Source of the DNA: Stenopsyche tienmushanensis
Taxonomy: Eukaryota > Arthropoda > Insecta > Trichoptera > Stenopsychidae
NCBI GenBank assembly: GCA_008973525.1
Contig: WACJ01000081.1
Coordinates: 310,001-374,000, forward strand
DNA: 64,000 nt
Direction of reading: 5' to 3'
The notes beneath the pieces are model-generated. The model saw only the letters and a list, made by a program, of their open reading frames with translations, was not told the origin of the DNA and searched no databases. The translations under genes were made by a program, and so were the position numbers. This document shows, piece by piece, positions 46,487-59,300 of the stretch (within the stretch, counting starts at the first letter, position 1; every line of letters starts with the position of its first letter).

Positions 46487-47884
46487 TCAACAACCTTTTT
46501 TGAATTAAATTGATTCAATTTGTCGATAACGTCAGCATCGCTGTTGGCGCCGTTTTTAATTATTTTTTCATTGCAATCAATTACATTATTTGGCATAGGT
46601 TGTAACTTGCACATTACCATGTTACGTGTTTCATTTTTCAATTGGAATATTTATTAAAAAAAATACGTATTGTTTATTTTTTGACCGTGTTAAATGGAAA
46701 CCGCAATAATGGGTACCGCGTATTTCAAAAGACAAGAATGTCCCATTTTGAAGAATAGAATAAGAACAAATATTGGTATATGTAAATTGCTGTGATCATA
46801 CGCTGTTAAATGATTTGATTGGAGTTGATGCATGTTAAAGACACGCTCTAAATATTTATAATTGAATTGAATCAATTATTCACGATCGTCATTGTTTCAT
46901 GGAACGCTTATTAGAATCAATTGAATAGCATCAAAACCAGATATAACTGATGCGAATTTCGTCTTTGGTCATCAAATGGATGTTAACACGTCTGATGGTC
47001 GAATGCAGTTACTCGGAATATTTTCTCGAACATATCAGCGGACAATCGATTCCAATGACGTTATATGAGTTCTGGGAAAACTTGAACTTAATTGGTGATT
47101 CGATCATTTTCGTATCATTGTTTTGATATTGAATTTCAAGTGTCGGATTACATCGCAAGACTACACAGTTCGAATGAACTCATATCGATACGATGAACGA
47201 AACATGATGATATAAGGAGCTCGATTTTTAAAAACGACAAACTCACTACAGGGGATGTTAACATTTTTTTCGAATGCCTCGATTCCCGTATATGAATATG
47301 AATATTTCTCCAGGGCACAAAGAGGACTGCGCATATACCGTGGAAATGTTTTTCTCAGAAAGAAGATTTGTAGTTCACCAGTCACTCAAGGCTCCGCCGC
47401 TTTGAAGTGTATGGGTGTTTGTGAGAGTGTTCAAGTGTGAGTTTTCCGGGAGGCATAGTTTTTCTTACACTTTTTCCTCTTTTTTTAATAAAAGCAAGGT
47501 GGTTCTGCAGAGAAAGGGTGTCGAGACCAGCAAGTCGACTCCACTCGGAAACCACTCCAAATGTCATTAGTCAGAGACAAACTTGGCCGCTTGGATACCG
47601 ACGGTCCACCCACGTCAAAATGGCGAAAAGCTGAAATAACTGGGCTAAAGCCTAAAAGGCTCTCGAGAGCTAGGACTTAAGAAAATAATAATATTTTTAC
47701 GTATTTAATGGATGAATAGCCGCTTAAAAATGCAATTAATGCTCTCCCCCTCAAAGGATATTCCGCCTGCAGCTTAAAGTATGCTAAGGACATCCTTGCG
47801 ATAAAAAGTGTACTATTGAACTTCAAAACATTCTTCATTGGCAAAGCAATAAATTCAATGATATTAATATATGGAAACCTGATA
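46487..47884. other. Unassigned sequence
   Basis: A GC-richer patch at 47380-47640 has overlapping open frames on both strands (47382-47567 minus, 47437-47634 plus) with no recognised product. Confidence 0.5.
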
Positions 47885-47960
47885 TAATCTACAAATATCT
47901 ATTTGGATTCAAATCAACGACCTTTCACCGCCCGAGTTCTTTATCTTTTTACCACTATTT
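47885..47960 (-). repeat. tRNA-like SINE relic
   Basis: Minus strand: TAGTGGTAAAAAGATAAAGA, CTCGGGCGGTGAAAGGTCGT, then TGATTTGAATCC. This is the A-box, anticodon-arm and B-box order of a tRNA but with mismatched arms and no closed acceptor stem. Confidence 0.35.
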
Positions 47961-48027
47961 TAAATTTATGGGCTAAATATTAATTACTACATTTGATGTA
48001 TTTATTAGGGTATGGTTCAAATTACCT

Positions 48028-48125
48028 GTTGGTAGTCTCGCGGTTAAGCGGTCGGACTAGTAACTCAATCTTGGGTTCAAATTTACAAAAGGTGTGACCG
48101 GCAGCCACATTTTTAAGAACATATG
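48028..48125 (+). repeat. tRNA-derived SINE-like repeat, copy 1
   Basis: GGTAGTCTCGCGGTTAAGCG and GACTAGTAACTCAATC precede CTTGGGTTCAAATTTAC, an arrangement like a tRNA D-arm (A box) and T-arm (B box GGTTCAAAT). It continues AGGTGTGACCGGCAGCCACA and TTTTTAAGAAC. A reversed copy lies at 41855-41955. It does not fold into a complete tRNA. Confidence 0.5.
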
Positions 48126-49117
48126 CAGGTAGCCCCGATTTACGCCGCAGTTTCGTTCCTACAAAAGTCGACGCAAATCAGATTAGCTCAAAATGAACTC
48201 ATATTTGCAATCAAATTTCAAATTTAATCCCCGTATTTTATCCAATGTCAGTTATGTTTTATGAGCTGTATGATGAATATTAACAAATACAACTATTGTG
48301 CAAAAAATTGATATTATAAATGAGACAAATCATATTTCATATTGAAATGTTACGGCTTTAATTGCAGTTGTTGTTAAATTGAGATCTTTTATAAATTATA
48401 GTAAAAATAATTTAAGAGTTGACTAGAGTCCAATTGTACTAAATTTATTTAGCTCTTCTGCCAATAAGGTGATATGGTCAGATCATTTTGCTTTTTGCAA
48501 TGAGTTTTTTTTAATAGTAGCTATGTATGAATCTTATCAATTCTCCCTGACTTAGCTCATTGAAGGGTTTTACAGAATTTAGAGCTAAAAAACCCAGATT
48601 TTTTCATAGAATTTTTATAAGAAACCACGTTTTTTTTGGATGTACCGTAAGGATATTTTAATCCTTTCGATCCATAAAATATTTTATCATATTTCTCATG
48701 TTGACCTGCATTTTGAGCTATGTAATCAGAAATTCTTTTGCGTCTTATGCTTAGAAAAATATATATTTAGTATGATATTTTTGTTGCTGTTGTCTTTGTG
48801 CTGCAGAAAATGTTTTTGCACCATAAGTCTGTTTTCCTGTTTTTTTTTTTATTAACTTTTTTGTGCGATTTTGGATATATTTTATATAGCTGTTAAGTCA
48901 TAGCTTTTTTTGTGCGAATTTTTTTTTTGCGATTTTCCGCGAAATGCATCTACCGCACAAAAAAAATCAAAAAGTCCTCTTTGGTAAATTTGATTTATTA
49001 ATGCAAACACTTTTGCAAAAAAATATATTTACATTCTTGACTTACACATTTATGATCTAAAATTATTGACTTAAGATACATAATGATTGAAAAATGAATG
49101 AAGTTGTAGTTCTATAG

Positions 49118-49506
49118 CAGGGATGTCCAACCAGTCGATCCCGATCGACCGGTCGATCTTTAAGCAAAATTAGTAGCTCCTAAGACAAAAAAGGTTGGAC
49201 AACCTTGCTATAGATTCTTAACTTTTCAATTGTCACGGGATCGACTTCTAATATGATTCTTATAGGAAATTTATTTAAGGTATTTCTTTTTTCTTTCTTC
49301 AAACTTAAAACTCAAATTAGCAGATAAACACGAATCAAGTCGAGTTAAAGAGTTCGATCTCCGGGATTTTATTTTTCATCGTCGGCTGTAAATATATTTA
49401 TATAAAGTAATATATTTTTTTCAAAATTCACGAAAGTCGCCGGGATCGACCAAATTTTGCTTAAAGATCGACCGGTCGATCGGGATCGACCGGTTGGACA
49501 TCCCTG
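49118..49506. mobile_element. Small hAT MITE with 53-base inverted ends and perfect 8-base target repeats
   Basis: Left arm 49118-49170 starts CAGGGATGTCCAACC, followed by CGATCCCGATCGACCGGTCG. The right arm 49454-49506 is its inverted copy with one difference (A/G at position 16). Direct repeats TTCTATAG flank it exactly (49110-49117, 49507-49514), the 8-base duplication of hAT. The perfect duplication and matching arms suggest recent insertion. Inside the left half, GGTTGGACAACCTTG (49193-49207) followed by CTATAG looks like an additional end plus target copy. No coding region. Confidence 0.9.
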
Positions 49507-49514
49507 TTCTATAG

Positions 49515-52334
49515 GAAGAATTATGCTAGTAAAGTAGTATGAATATGGGATTTATGGAAAATTCGATAGATTGTCAAAATACAAAGTATGATTTTAAGAA
49601 CATTCGCTGATTTATTTTGGTGTTTTATAATATATTTTTTGATTAAATGTGAGCTTTCTGAATTCTAAATAAATAAAATATTAAATGGTTTATTTGCCTT
49701 TAGATTATAAATTATGTCATTGTTCAGTTTTAAACTATGTTTGTATTGTTTAGTTATAATAATTGTTTATATTTTGAGTATTCGCACCGATGCACAAACA
49801 ACAAGATTACAACACATTCAGGCTTTTGTTGATACAAAACTAGCCCAATTTATTTCTTGAGTGAGATATATTATTCATCGTCAGAAAAATATATTAATTT
49901 TACTCATATAAATCAAATGTCTTAAGTTTGAGTAAATGCAGGGATCAAAATATTTTTTTCACTAAAATTTATTGAAATCCATGATCAACCGTTTCGAGAG
50001 CGGATAATGTATCTCGCTTTAATGAGGTTAATTTCAAAGCTCGTTTTGAAAGCTTTCGGCGCAACTTCAGGAAAGTTCGAGCGTAAAGCGCCCTCAGGGC
50101 TCCGCAGACCACAAAGGGGTAAAGTCTGAACCTTCGCGGATTGACCCGACAAATTGACGACAATACGTCGCTGCCGACGGCGACGACCCAAAAACCACGA
50201 GTGATTTAACGACCTCTGACAATTAAGACACGTGAAGACCGAAAAGTGGGTGGATCAATTGGGAAAAAAATGGATCTTGCATCATGGAGCGCGACGATGG
50301 AATTTCATGACATTCAGGACAAATAATGCATGGCGACGGTGGACGGACGCGTCACTAACAGTATCCTTCAATTAAGATGATCAATTCCAAGGTGTCTCAA
50401 ACAAATTGGTCATCATCCATAATAGTCAATTGTATGTTACACTAACCTTGACTTAGGCCCAATGTCAGACGATAATGGACAACGTAGGAAGATGTAAAAT
50501 CTGCATGGGAAAGCACATTACAAAAGCAATTCATGGAGCTAAGGATATCGCCAGCACCGGATGCTCAAACGATTACCCATTATCATTGCATCATTATGAA
50601 GTCTTTATTACATCACATTACATCCATTTACTCTTATTAATTTATGTTATCCATCAGACACAATAAATCCTGTTGCTAAAGAATTTATTTATGAAGCCAA
50701 AATGGCGTGTAAAATACGCGGAAATAAAACTTAACTCCCAGAAAAGGATCCTTCTCGCATGACCCTGAAATTGAACCTGTAAAGATTGCATTGAATTGCT
50801 GGAATGCAAAGAACACGAAACCTCTTTCTATTTGGAATCCTGTCGTTGATCGATTTTATTCAAACTTTCCAGTTCAGTCGGCCTTATAATATCAAAGGAT
50901 CGTCTTTATGTCCCATTTATTTAATACTTATTCAATGCCCGATGAATTTTGCTCGACTTATCTAAATAATATCATGTTCGGAAATATTATTGCAAAAATT
51001 AAATCAGGTAAAAGAGAATAATTTAATTTAAAATATGCATATAAGATCGCTTGTCGGTGCGGTCGGTGGAATATGTAAGAGTTAGCATGTGAATATCTGT
51101 CATGTTGAAAGATCTAGAAACATCAGAGTTTTGTATTAGCTGTCATTATAAGTGCTCGTTATAAGCATGAAATGCTTGAAAATGTGATATTTATCGATAA
51201 ATTTTACATGATTAGCCACGCTTTAAACAAAGAAGGTCATATTCTTCATTTATAATATATATGAATACAAAATTAATGTCAACTTGAATAAAATTTATAT
51301 GGTGATGGAAAACAGAGCAACGTAATTTAAGCAAACATTTTAGTACATGCAAAGCATTCAAACTGAAATTTGTTCAATAAAATTAGATTTATGAAAGAAG
51401 TTCTAGTGGTTTTGAATAATAAGCCCAACATTGATAATTGATTATGACTTTTTTAGAATGAAATCAAAGAATTTTCAGATTTCCCATTTACTCTGAGCAG
51501 TGCCGTTGTATTTATCAGCCGGGGAAAAAATAAATTTATTTCGCAAAGTTTTAAACTTCCAAACTTTCAGAGCGATCAATAAATTAGTGGGGAAGTTTAA
51601 TGCATTCAAACTTAGCAAACACCCTGTTGAGCATCCCGGTAATCGACAATTTATAGCACAAAAGCGAAGGTATTTCATTAAAATGCCGCTAACAGACTAC
51701 ATTGATAAATTATTTAGTATACATAGCATAATAGCAATTACTGGGTGTCTCAGAGAAATATTTACGGTACACGTGAAGAACGTAAACAATAATATCGGGA
51801 GGGGTTGAAAGGGGTGGCGAAGTTACCCATTGCGATATTCGAGTTGTTGCGGTTTCAATATTAATGAAAACACACAGTAGATGAAAAACATGTTCGAGTT
51901 GTTCGGTTCGTGTAACAATGGCACGTGTCGAAATTCGACAACAATCGAAAGTCAAACTTTTATACGTCGAATATCAACGGGAATCTTCCGAGGAACATCG
52001 ATAGGGACCCACGATTGTACTCACCGATGGGAATATATAATAATGTGCCGCTATGTTCGGGAACTTGAGAAGATTAAATTTCATATGAGCAAAACGCTAT
52101 ATTTCATTTCGCTCGAAATACGTTGAGCATTAAATTGGCGTAGTCTACGGTTACCAGTTGTCAAAGGCGAAGAAGGCATTCGAGTTGAGGACATTAGTCC
52201 GATTATCAATTAACATGCCACTGTCTTACAAAATTCAATCAATGTCTATAAACTTGAGGATTCATCTAACGAAGACTTTTCAATGGAAAAGATTTTTGAT
52301 TTGGCGGTTTTCATCAGCTTAAATTATAATTATT
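49515..52334. other. Unassigned sequence with one minus-strand patch of coding-like composition
   Basis: At 49980-50200 two overlapping minus-strand frames (one RLYPFVVCGALRALYARTFL, the other VVNLSGQSAKVQTLPLCGLR) occur in a GC-richer patch. Neither is recognised and no convincing splice sites were paired, so it is left unassigned. Confidence 0.45.
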
Positions 52335-52850
52335 AGTCCAATCCAAAAGTTCGTAAATAATGTAAATAAATTATACAATTTAACATTTTAATCAATGATA
52401 TATTTTCTTCCACCATCTACAATTTCTCGCCATCTTATAGGTAGCTTGTTAATTCCATTGCTGTAGAAAGGCACTGGTTTTGAGCGAAAAAAGCTTGAAA
52501 GTCCATTTTGTACATCCTGTTTAGAATTTAACTTTTTCCCTAGTAAAAACAAAATTGTAAAGCACGAAATAAGTGAAAATCTGGAGCAATATCTGGGGAG
52601 TAAGCAGGATTCTTTATATTCACCAATCGCGGGCGTTTTTTAATCAATTTTAAGTTTAAACGACACAGTAAACATCTGCATTAATGGTTTGATTTGGTTC
52701 TTAAAGTTCAAAATAAATCACACCATACATATCCCACCAAACACTTAAAAATATATTTTTATGGATGTAAAGACATCTTTGCTGTTAGAATTAGCTGCTT
52801 ATCTGTATCTGTCCACTATCTTTTCCTTGTGATGTTATGATAAATGGTAA
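52335..52850 (-). pseudogene. Third mariner transposase relic
   Basis: Minus-strand reading gives VWWDMYGVIYFEL (about 52720-52740), EPNQTINAD, then YSPDIAPDFHLFRALQ (about 52580-52620), and finally FYSNGINKLPIRWREIVDGG (about 52420-52480). These are the successive mariner boxes WWD.KGV.YFELL, ..ETI.AE.Y, YSPDLAPSDYHLF and FY..GI..L..RW. Several frameshifts and stops separate them. TAATCCAAAAGTTCG-like sequence at about 52338-52352 may be an inverted end. It is a different lineage from the other two mariners. Confidence 0.65.
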
Positions 52851-52965
52851 ACAAAAAGTGCAGATGTTTATTCGTTGCTAGAAATTGCTCGAAGTAGCTC
52901 GAAGTTGCTCGAAGTCATGTTTAGCTCAATAGTCTATCGTTTGTGGTTGAATCTTCGAAGCAAAA

Positions 52966-53549
52966 ATGTCAAAATATCTTAATAAAGGAACGAAAGGTAG
53001 AGAAGTTCGAGGAATTAAAAAAAAGAGATTATCATTGGAATCCTGGATTCAAAAGCTGGTGCTAATTGCAGAAAAACATTGCTTTAAAAAATATCCAAAG
53101 CTTGAAGATCTGACTCCATTTCTTAGCCAAGAGATAAAACAGCATCTCTTACCAATTTATAATGATTTGTCCAGGGATAAATTACTTCAAAGATGCTTGG
53201 GTGGCCATACCCAAAATGCTAATGAATGTCTTAACTCGACGGTTTGATGAATGGCTCCAATGCATCTGCATTCTGGTGTAAAAATCATTAAAATATTAAA
53301 ATACATTGCTACTGGGATTATTAATAACGACTATAGCTTAATTTTGAAGATTATGAATACGTTAAATATAACTATTGGCACCTACTGTAAAGTTTTTGCT
53401 GAAAATACCGATGAAACGCGGGTAGAACCTTAGGAGTCTTTCTTAAACAAAAGCAGCTCGTATAACCCGAAAACAACAGCTACTCAAAGATAATCAACTT
53501 TTTGAGAAAGCTGAAGATCGATTATATGTGCCTGAAATCATCAATTGAT
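52966..53549 (+). pseudogene. Transposase-like pseudogene (GGHTQNANE..LN family), multiple stops
   Basis: One frame runs from ATG 52966 through SWIQKLVLIAEKHCF and RDKLLQRCLGGHTQNANECL to LNSTV, then hits TGA TGA (53245-53250). It continues in the same frame with MAPMHLHSGVKIIK and AENTDETRVEP to TAG at 53431. After one frameshift, LLKDNQLFEKAEDRLYVPE runs to a final stop near 53548. The C-x-G-x-TQN-NE-LN pattern with a downstream HSG.K..EIA segment is one I associate with a repeated arthropod protein family of Kolobok or Mutator-like transposons. The call is by recollection of the motif, not a search. The N-terminal region with the catalytic part is missing; the mariner relic abuts it. Confidence 0.5.
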
Positions 53550-53790
53550 CGATAAATAACTAAAATTGATAGTCTTATCGTAGTGAAACTTTAAACGAGA
53601 TTATCTCGAAACTATATTTTCAAAATGTTCGCCTTAAAAAGTTGTTGATCGATCAGGCTGAAATTTAGGGATGTTTCTTACTATAATATTATCTAGTCGA
53701 CTAAGCTAAATTTTTAAGGTTTTCGCGTAAATAAATAATTTTTGTAGGGTAAAAATGATCAAGAAAATGGTGAAAAATATGAAAGTTTAA

Positions 53791-54086
53791 CCTCTTCAAC
53801 GTTACGTTTCACTGTTAAAAGTGTCATCCGTAGTGACACGATCTTTTCGCCGCTAGCGGATACGTACGTCATATCTAGTATACGAAAATATTATATCATC
53901 AAGTTCGAATAAGTCAGTTCCCGAGATGAATCAATCTTGAATTTAACGTACACAACACTGCAATCGGACATATCCGTAATTTTCCATTGAGGTTTGCTTA
54001 ACTTTCACAATGCGGATATATTCGTCATACCCACTTTGCGTGGACTTTGGTCTTGACGGATATATACGTCATATCCACTTAAGGGG
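53791..54086. mobile_element. TTAA MITE family D
   Basis: TTAA at 53787-53790 and 54087-54090 bound 296 bases. The left end is CCTCTTCAACGTTACG; the right end reads CCCCTTAAGTGGATATGACG inverted. Variants of a TATACGTCATATCC motif recur inside (near 53860, 54010 and 54060). No coding capacity. Only the first few terminal bases resemble families A to C. Confidence 0.6.
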
Positions 54087-54354
54087 TTAACTAAAAAGTC
54101 TACATTTTTTAAAATTTGTTTGCCTATATATATATTAAAAATCAAAATATATTTCCATTTTCGATTTCAGTTCAACAGGAAACCTTCGACAAGTGACGAG
54201 CAGTTTGATATCACGAGAAAAGGCGTCCAATAGAATACCTTATAATTCGGCCATTTTGTTTTTTGTTTTTAAAAAATAAAATAAATTAGCATTTTAAGGT
54301 TGTAGTAAAATAATGTCAAAAATTTAAAATGATACTGTTATTTTATCACTATTA

Positions 54355-54520
54355 AAAAAAATCATGAAAACCGACAAGATGTGTCGCTAATCCAGTTGTG
54401 TTTGACCCTTTGTATGTGATTTGTTTTGGACAATGGTTGCATTGGGCTATCTCCTTTTTTGTAGTTTTTTTGTAAAGTTTCCATACTTTGATTGATTTTT
54501 TTCCATTGTGGACTACGATA
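54355..54520 (-). pseudogene. BED-type zinc finger relic of a hAT transposase
   Basis: The minus-strand translation contains KVWKLYKKTTKKEIAQCNHC and then KQITYKGSNTTGLATHLVGF-H. This is the BED finger pattern: aromatic W-x-L/Y start, C-x2-C, about 20 residues, H-x4-H. BED fingers form the N-terminus of many hAT transposases and bind the element ends. Nothing resembling the catalytic domain follows within the next kilobase on either side, and a frame upstream is AT-rich and probably non-coding. Confidence 0.6.
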
Positions 54521-54599
54521 ATGATAAAATATATATAACAAAACGATACTACTTTTTTCAAAACAATATATATAAAAAAAATCATAATAACCTTCAAAA

Positions 54600-56152
54600 A
54601 ATGTACTGGAAATTTTTATATTATTAAAATCCGTTAGCCAACCGTCAGAGAACAGACACAATAACAGCGCGAACTAGCTCTAAGTTAGAAGACAACATGA
54701 TATTGTATTTACAAAACATTGATCTTTCATTTACTCCTGATTTTTTATACGAATCAATCGATCCCAGCTGTTGCTATTACCTAGAAACACTTGGAGCAAC
54801 CATCCGTTCTATTGTGCATTTTTTTGCCTTATTATACCTGCTTTCATTCAATACAAATCGGACATTTCGGCGTATTTCGAGAGTTTCGGAGCATAAAAAT
54901 GTGTTTTCATAATTAAAATGTACAATATATTAGGCACATTTTAAATCACAAAATCTTGAGTACCGAGAATTTTTCGTTGAAAGTCCCGAGGCTCGATACA
55001 GCAAGAAAAGCCCGAATGTCTCGGGACATCTCGAAACAGAATCCCTAGTACCAAGTAATTGCGAATACTATCATCTACATTTAAACCATAATAAAAAGAG
55101 TTCAGAAACTACTCCACTATGCTAACACTTGGTTACTATATCAATACTTGATGATAAATAGCAGTTTGACACAGTCTATCCGTATACTGTTGAGTAAATT
55201 AAGATAGTAAACAATTTTTTCCGCGAAATGGTAAGTGGAATACAGTGACGCAAAGAGAAAGCGTAGCACTCCATTAATAAAACAAACATTTTTCTTGTTC
55301 ATTATTAAATTTTTAGATACGTTTTCGGTGGAAAGCACATCCACGGTCATTATATTTACAATTAAGTTTCCGTCGTAAGAAGTGACGGTTTGTACACGCG
55401 AAGTCATATGAGCGGAAGGAATCCGTCGAGGGAAAAGTTCGCAACGACTTTCTTCGGAAAATTCGGTTTCGTAAGCGCACACATAACGTCACGTTAAAAA
55501 ACCACTTTCCGCGTGAAAAGCAGAGTTTGTCATTTATCAAGTCTCCGATGGAGAATGAGAAAAGGTGAGAACGCCAAAAGAAATAGCGCGAATATATCAT
55601 TTTCGACAAAGTATTCCGAAACATACAGAAATAAATATGCGTCTTCTTTTCGGGTTCGACTCATCTTTTGCCATGTAAGCGCCGTCTGCAAATATAGAGC
55701 AAACATAAATAAGAGCAACATATTGGAGAATGAAAGCTTCCGGTGTGACGTCCTCCATAAATCTGTCCACTTTTGGGTTGTTCGGGGGCTCTTTATTAAA
55801 ATGGCTTTGTTCCATTTTCGCAACACTTTCGCTGATTTAAAAAATACGCCCCATAAATAACAACTGTACGAAACAATTATAAGATGTAATGGAAATAAAT
55901 GTTGAGAGCGAAATATTCCATTTTTAGCCAATGTTCTATCTCGCTGTAATCGGCTTACGTATAAGTGAAAATGTATATGCATTCACACAAAAAGGATTAA
56001 TGAAACATTGAAATATTTTATATATGGATAAATCAAAATATGCATTAGAGTTGGATGCAGTAGAATTGAAACTTTTGAAGCTTATAGGAAAAGTTTATTT
56101 TATGCATTGTTTTTAACCTATTTGTAAAAAAGGATTATTTTTGTTAAAATAT
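54600..56152. other. Unassigned sequence with overlapping open frames
   Basis: Between 55140 and 55980 frames of 72 to 150 codons overlap on both strands (longest 55530-55982 minus). Mutual overlap in most phases and lack of any recognised motif argue that these are compositional. Conserved non-coding DNA is possible. Confidence 0.45.
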
Positions 56153-56162
56153 TAAGTTGCGT

Positions 56163-56330
56163 TTGTGTAATATATTATAAAATAGGCAAGCTACTTATCT
56201 AGTGGATGCTTTATGCTACGTATAGATGTACACTTACACACACACAGTAAATGTAACGCGGCGCATGCGCATAGACGAAGATAAAGAGAATAGATACGAT
56301 TCTCCTTCTCTTACCGACCGACTGCCGGTT
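56163..56330 (+). mobile_element. TTAA MITE family C, second partial copy
   Basis: It matches 60237-60405 over TTGTGTAATATA..ATAAAATAG, CTAGTGGATGCTTTATGCTA, and a variable CA/TA-rich segment ending in CAGTAAATG. A TTAA lies just upstream at 56153-56156, and the ten intervening bases (GTTGCGTTTG) could be the left terminus. The family A type right end is absent. Confidence 0.5.
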
Positions 56331-59300
56331 AAAATTTTACTTTTTGTGAAGTTCAAGTCAATTTTTCCTATCACAAATATAGAAATTTAACTTTTAAAAT
56401 GTCTATGGAAAATATTAATGGGCTTGGAATTTGTTTAAATCTTACCAATTAATCGAGTCGATCAAAGTTTATCCTTATATTCTGGTTTTTACGCGGTGCT
56501 CATCTTTAAGGGATGAATTCACAGAACGAAACTTTTTTAATGCATTTGCAACACATTTGAATTTTCAAGATATTTTCACCATATTCTGAATAAATATAAT
56601 TAGTCGCAACATTTGAATTATTTCATGTTCATCACTATTTTCAAGGTACAATGTTGTAATCCATTTTTTGTCCACCATTTTCTTGCTTTTTGGGGTTGTT
56701 ACACGAACAAAGTTGAATCTAAATTTGTCAAATCAGGCGGAGATCATGTATTTTAAATGCATTGACAAACAAATAGTTTTAGTATAAAGACAAGCATTTA
56801 TTTAAGATATTTTTGTTTACAATCAATAAGAGTTTGATTTGCGATTTCGCGAAAAGAATTAAGTCTTCGTATTGTGCAAGGTCTGAAAGCAAAGTTTGAA
56901 TAAATACAGGAATGTTTACGAGCACATGTGTGCTATATATAGAAAGTCTGCTGGAGTAGTAAACATTTGCATAAGCACATAAGAGTGTATGTTTGTGCAG
57001 GCAAGAATATCTCACGATGATTAAAAGATATGAGCTTTTGTAAGCTCGCTTTCGTGATTTAACCGTAGCCATATAACTAACTGCGTACGGTTAATGAGCA
57101 CAGATGCTCAAATAAGTATGTAAATTTCTCCTAATACCTACGCATTGCGGTACGCAAGGATAATCATTCCTTTAAGCTTTTCCGATGCGTTTCCGCCAGG
57201 ACGATTACCGCATTTCCCCCATTTACATTACGCGCGAGCCTCCAGCACGGAATGCCTCCATTTCCAGCGATTCCCCCTACAAATTCTATCCATGCCGCCT
57301 CTCCGCGGGGCACAGATTAAAAAAAACATTTCTTCCTAAACAATAAAAGGAATCTTGCGCGAAAAAACCGTATAAATAAACCTAAGTGCGCCATAAAATG
57401 AAGACACAATGTGCAAATGACCAAAGGATTCCATAAAAAGTTAATGGCGCTAGATTGTGTCACTATTTACACCGTCCTCCATTCATTACATTCAAAGAAG
57501 AGCTTTCATACCCCTTTATCGGGAAAATTAATCAATTCAATTACCTTCCCACAAAAGTGTGTTTAAAACTAGCCGTAAAAAATTACAATCGCCCAACGTA
57601 TTTTCCTCGAAAGTTTTTCACTTCATTGCGTGGAAATTTCCCGACCAATTGTCTTCATGTATTTTTTAACAATATAAAGATAAGCATCGACTCTTTGATT
57701 CTGTTATTACATACTGTATATTATGCCTTAAAATTATTAATTAAAAAATTATTGCAAATTATGTATGTTAAAAATTGTCTATTTTTTGGGCCATCAAAGT
57801 GAGATGATCCATATTCTAGCTGTGTCCAAATTCTAGCTCATTATTCTTTGATATTAAAAATTGAATTCCAGATGGAGTAACATGATCTTAGACATTTTGC
57901 GAGAAAGAATCAGATATAAAACCTAGCACGTAAGAAAACTAGCTCGCTTTTTATCCTGTTTTAGCAGACACAGTATTCTAAATAAAGCAGTTTTTGGTCG
58001 ATGAAAATGAAGACACTTACTTACTAGAAATCATATCAAAACGCAGTGATGTATTTATGCAAAAAGAGAGTATGCTGCAAAAAATATATTGAAGGACAGT
58101 TTTTATTAAAAATTAGTTACATCATCAATCTCGTTATTTAATAGCCAATATTTTTTGCGATCAAATTCAGTTTTGAGCTTGTATTTCAATATCATGTTTG
58201 AACATTTAATTAAAAATTCAAATAACTCTTGTGTTTAGATATTTTTCAGTGTAATATTTCGTAAGAATCCAAATTCAAAATAACAATAAAGTAACTTATA
58301 TGTCCGTTTTTGTGGCAATATAATGAGATAATCAAATTTATAATTATAACAGCATTGTATTATATATTTCCCTATGTATCCACCCTTTGCAAATATGAAT
58401 AAACATGATGATTCGTTTTTGTCTGTCGTCTAGATGTATAGATGTGCAGTTATAGAAGGGTTGCAAAAATTCAATACTTCGGACGATACAATGCCGTCGA
58501 TTAAATGTTCTATGCTTGCAAAAATATCAATAAAAAAAACAAGACATGCAGTCAAAATTGGTTTGCTGGTGACTTATATGCATTATCGTATCAAATGACG
58601 GATTATGTCATATTGGAGTTTTTAATGTCGCATAATGCACAGCATATCTTTCGATGTTTGCCCTCATTATGAAGACTGGTAAAATAAACGTATCCTTTCA
58701 TAAAATTATAAACAAATGTGCTTCTGATATATGAGATGCTTTAAATGGAGGGAAATGTGTTTAGCAGATGAGTGCACAAGTAGATCACCATCAAAGCAGT
58801 ACGTCAACGTTCAAGACACATGGCTTTAATTTGAAAGATACCAATGACATCTAGATGGCTTACATTTTGTATAAAGATAATATGCTTGTACATTTTTTGG
58901 CATTAAATCTGAATGAATTAGATTTTTTATCGACATTTTTGGAAATGTTTTCTCTCGTTAACACTAGAAATACGGCACTAATGAAAATGTCTTTTGCAGC
59001 GACAATTAAGGAATAATTAGATACATTTAATTTAATTTTTGTTAATTCAGAATTAAAATAATATCAGTCTAAATTAATGATACTTTTCAAAGTGTTCCAA
59101 ATATTAAAATTTACTTTTATTTACTTTTACTTTTATTACGGGATTGTTCTTTTAATTTACAATTTACAAGAGGCAACCCTGATTCAGGGTTATGCTCCCA
59201 CATGAGTATTACCAAAAAGTAGTAATACCAACAATGTATTGTATAGCATGGAATTGCTTTTGTAACAAACTAACGAATCAATAAAAATATTAGTAATTTG

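Noticed and set aside
49969..50191. Two overlapping minus-strand frames with coding-like composition.
   Set aside because: Neither could be linked to splice sites or a known family, and they contradict each other in phase.
55530..55982. A 150-codon minus-strand open frame, the longest outside the mariner.
   Set aside because: Other frames of 70-115 codons overlap it on both strands, and the translation shows no family signature.
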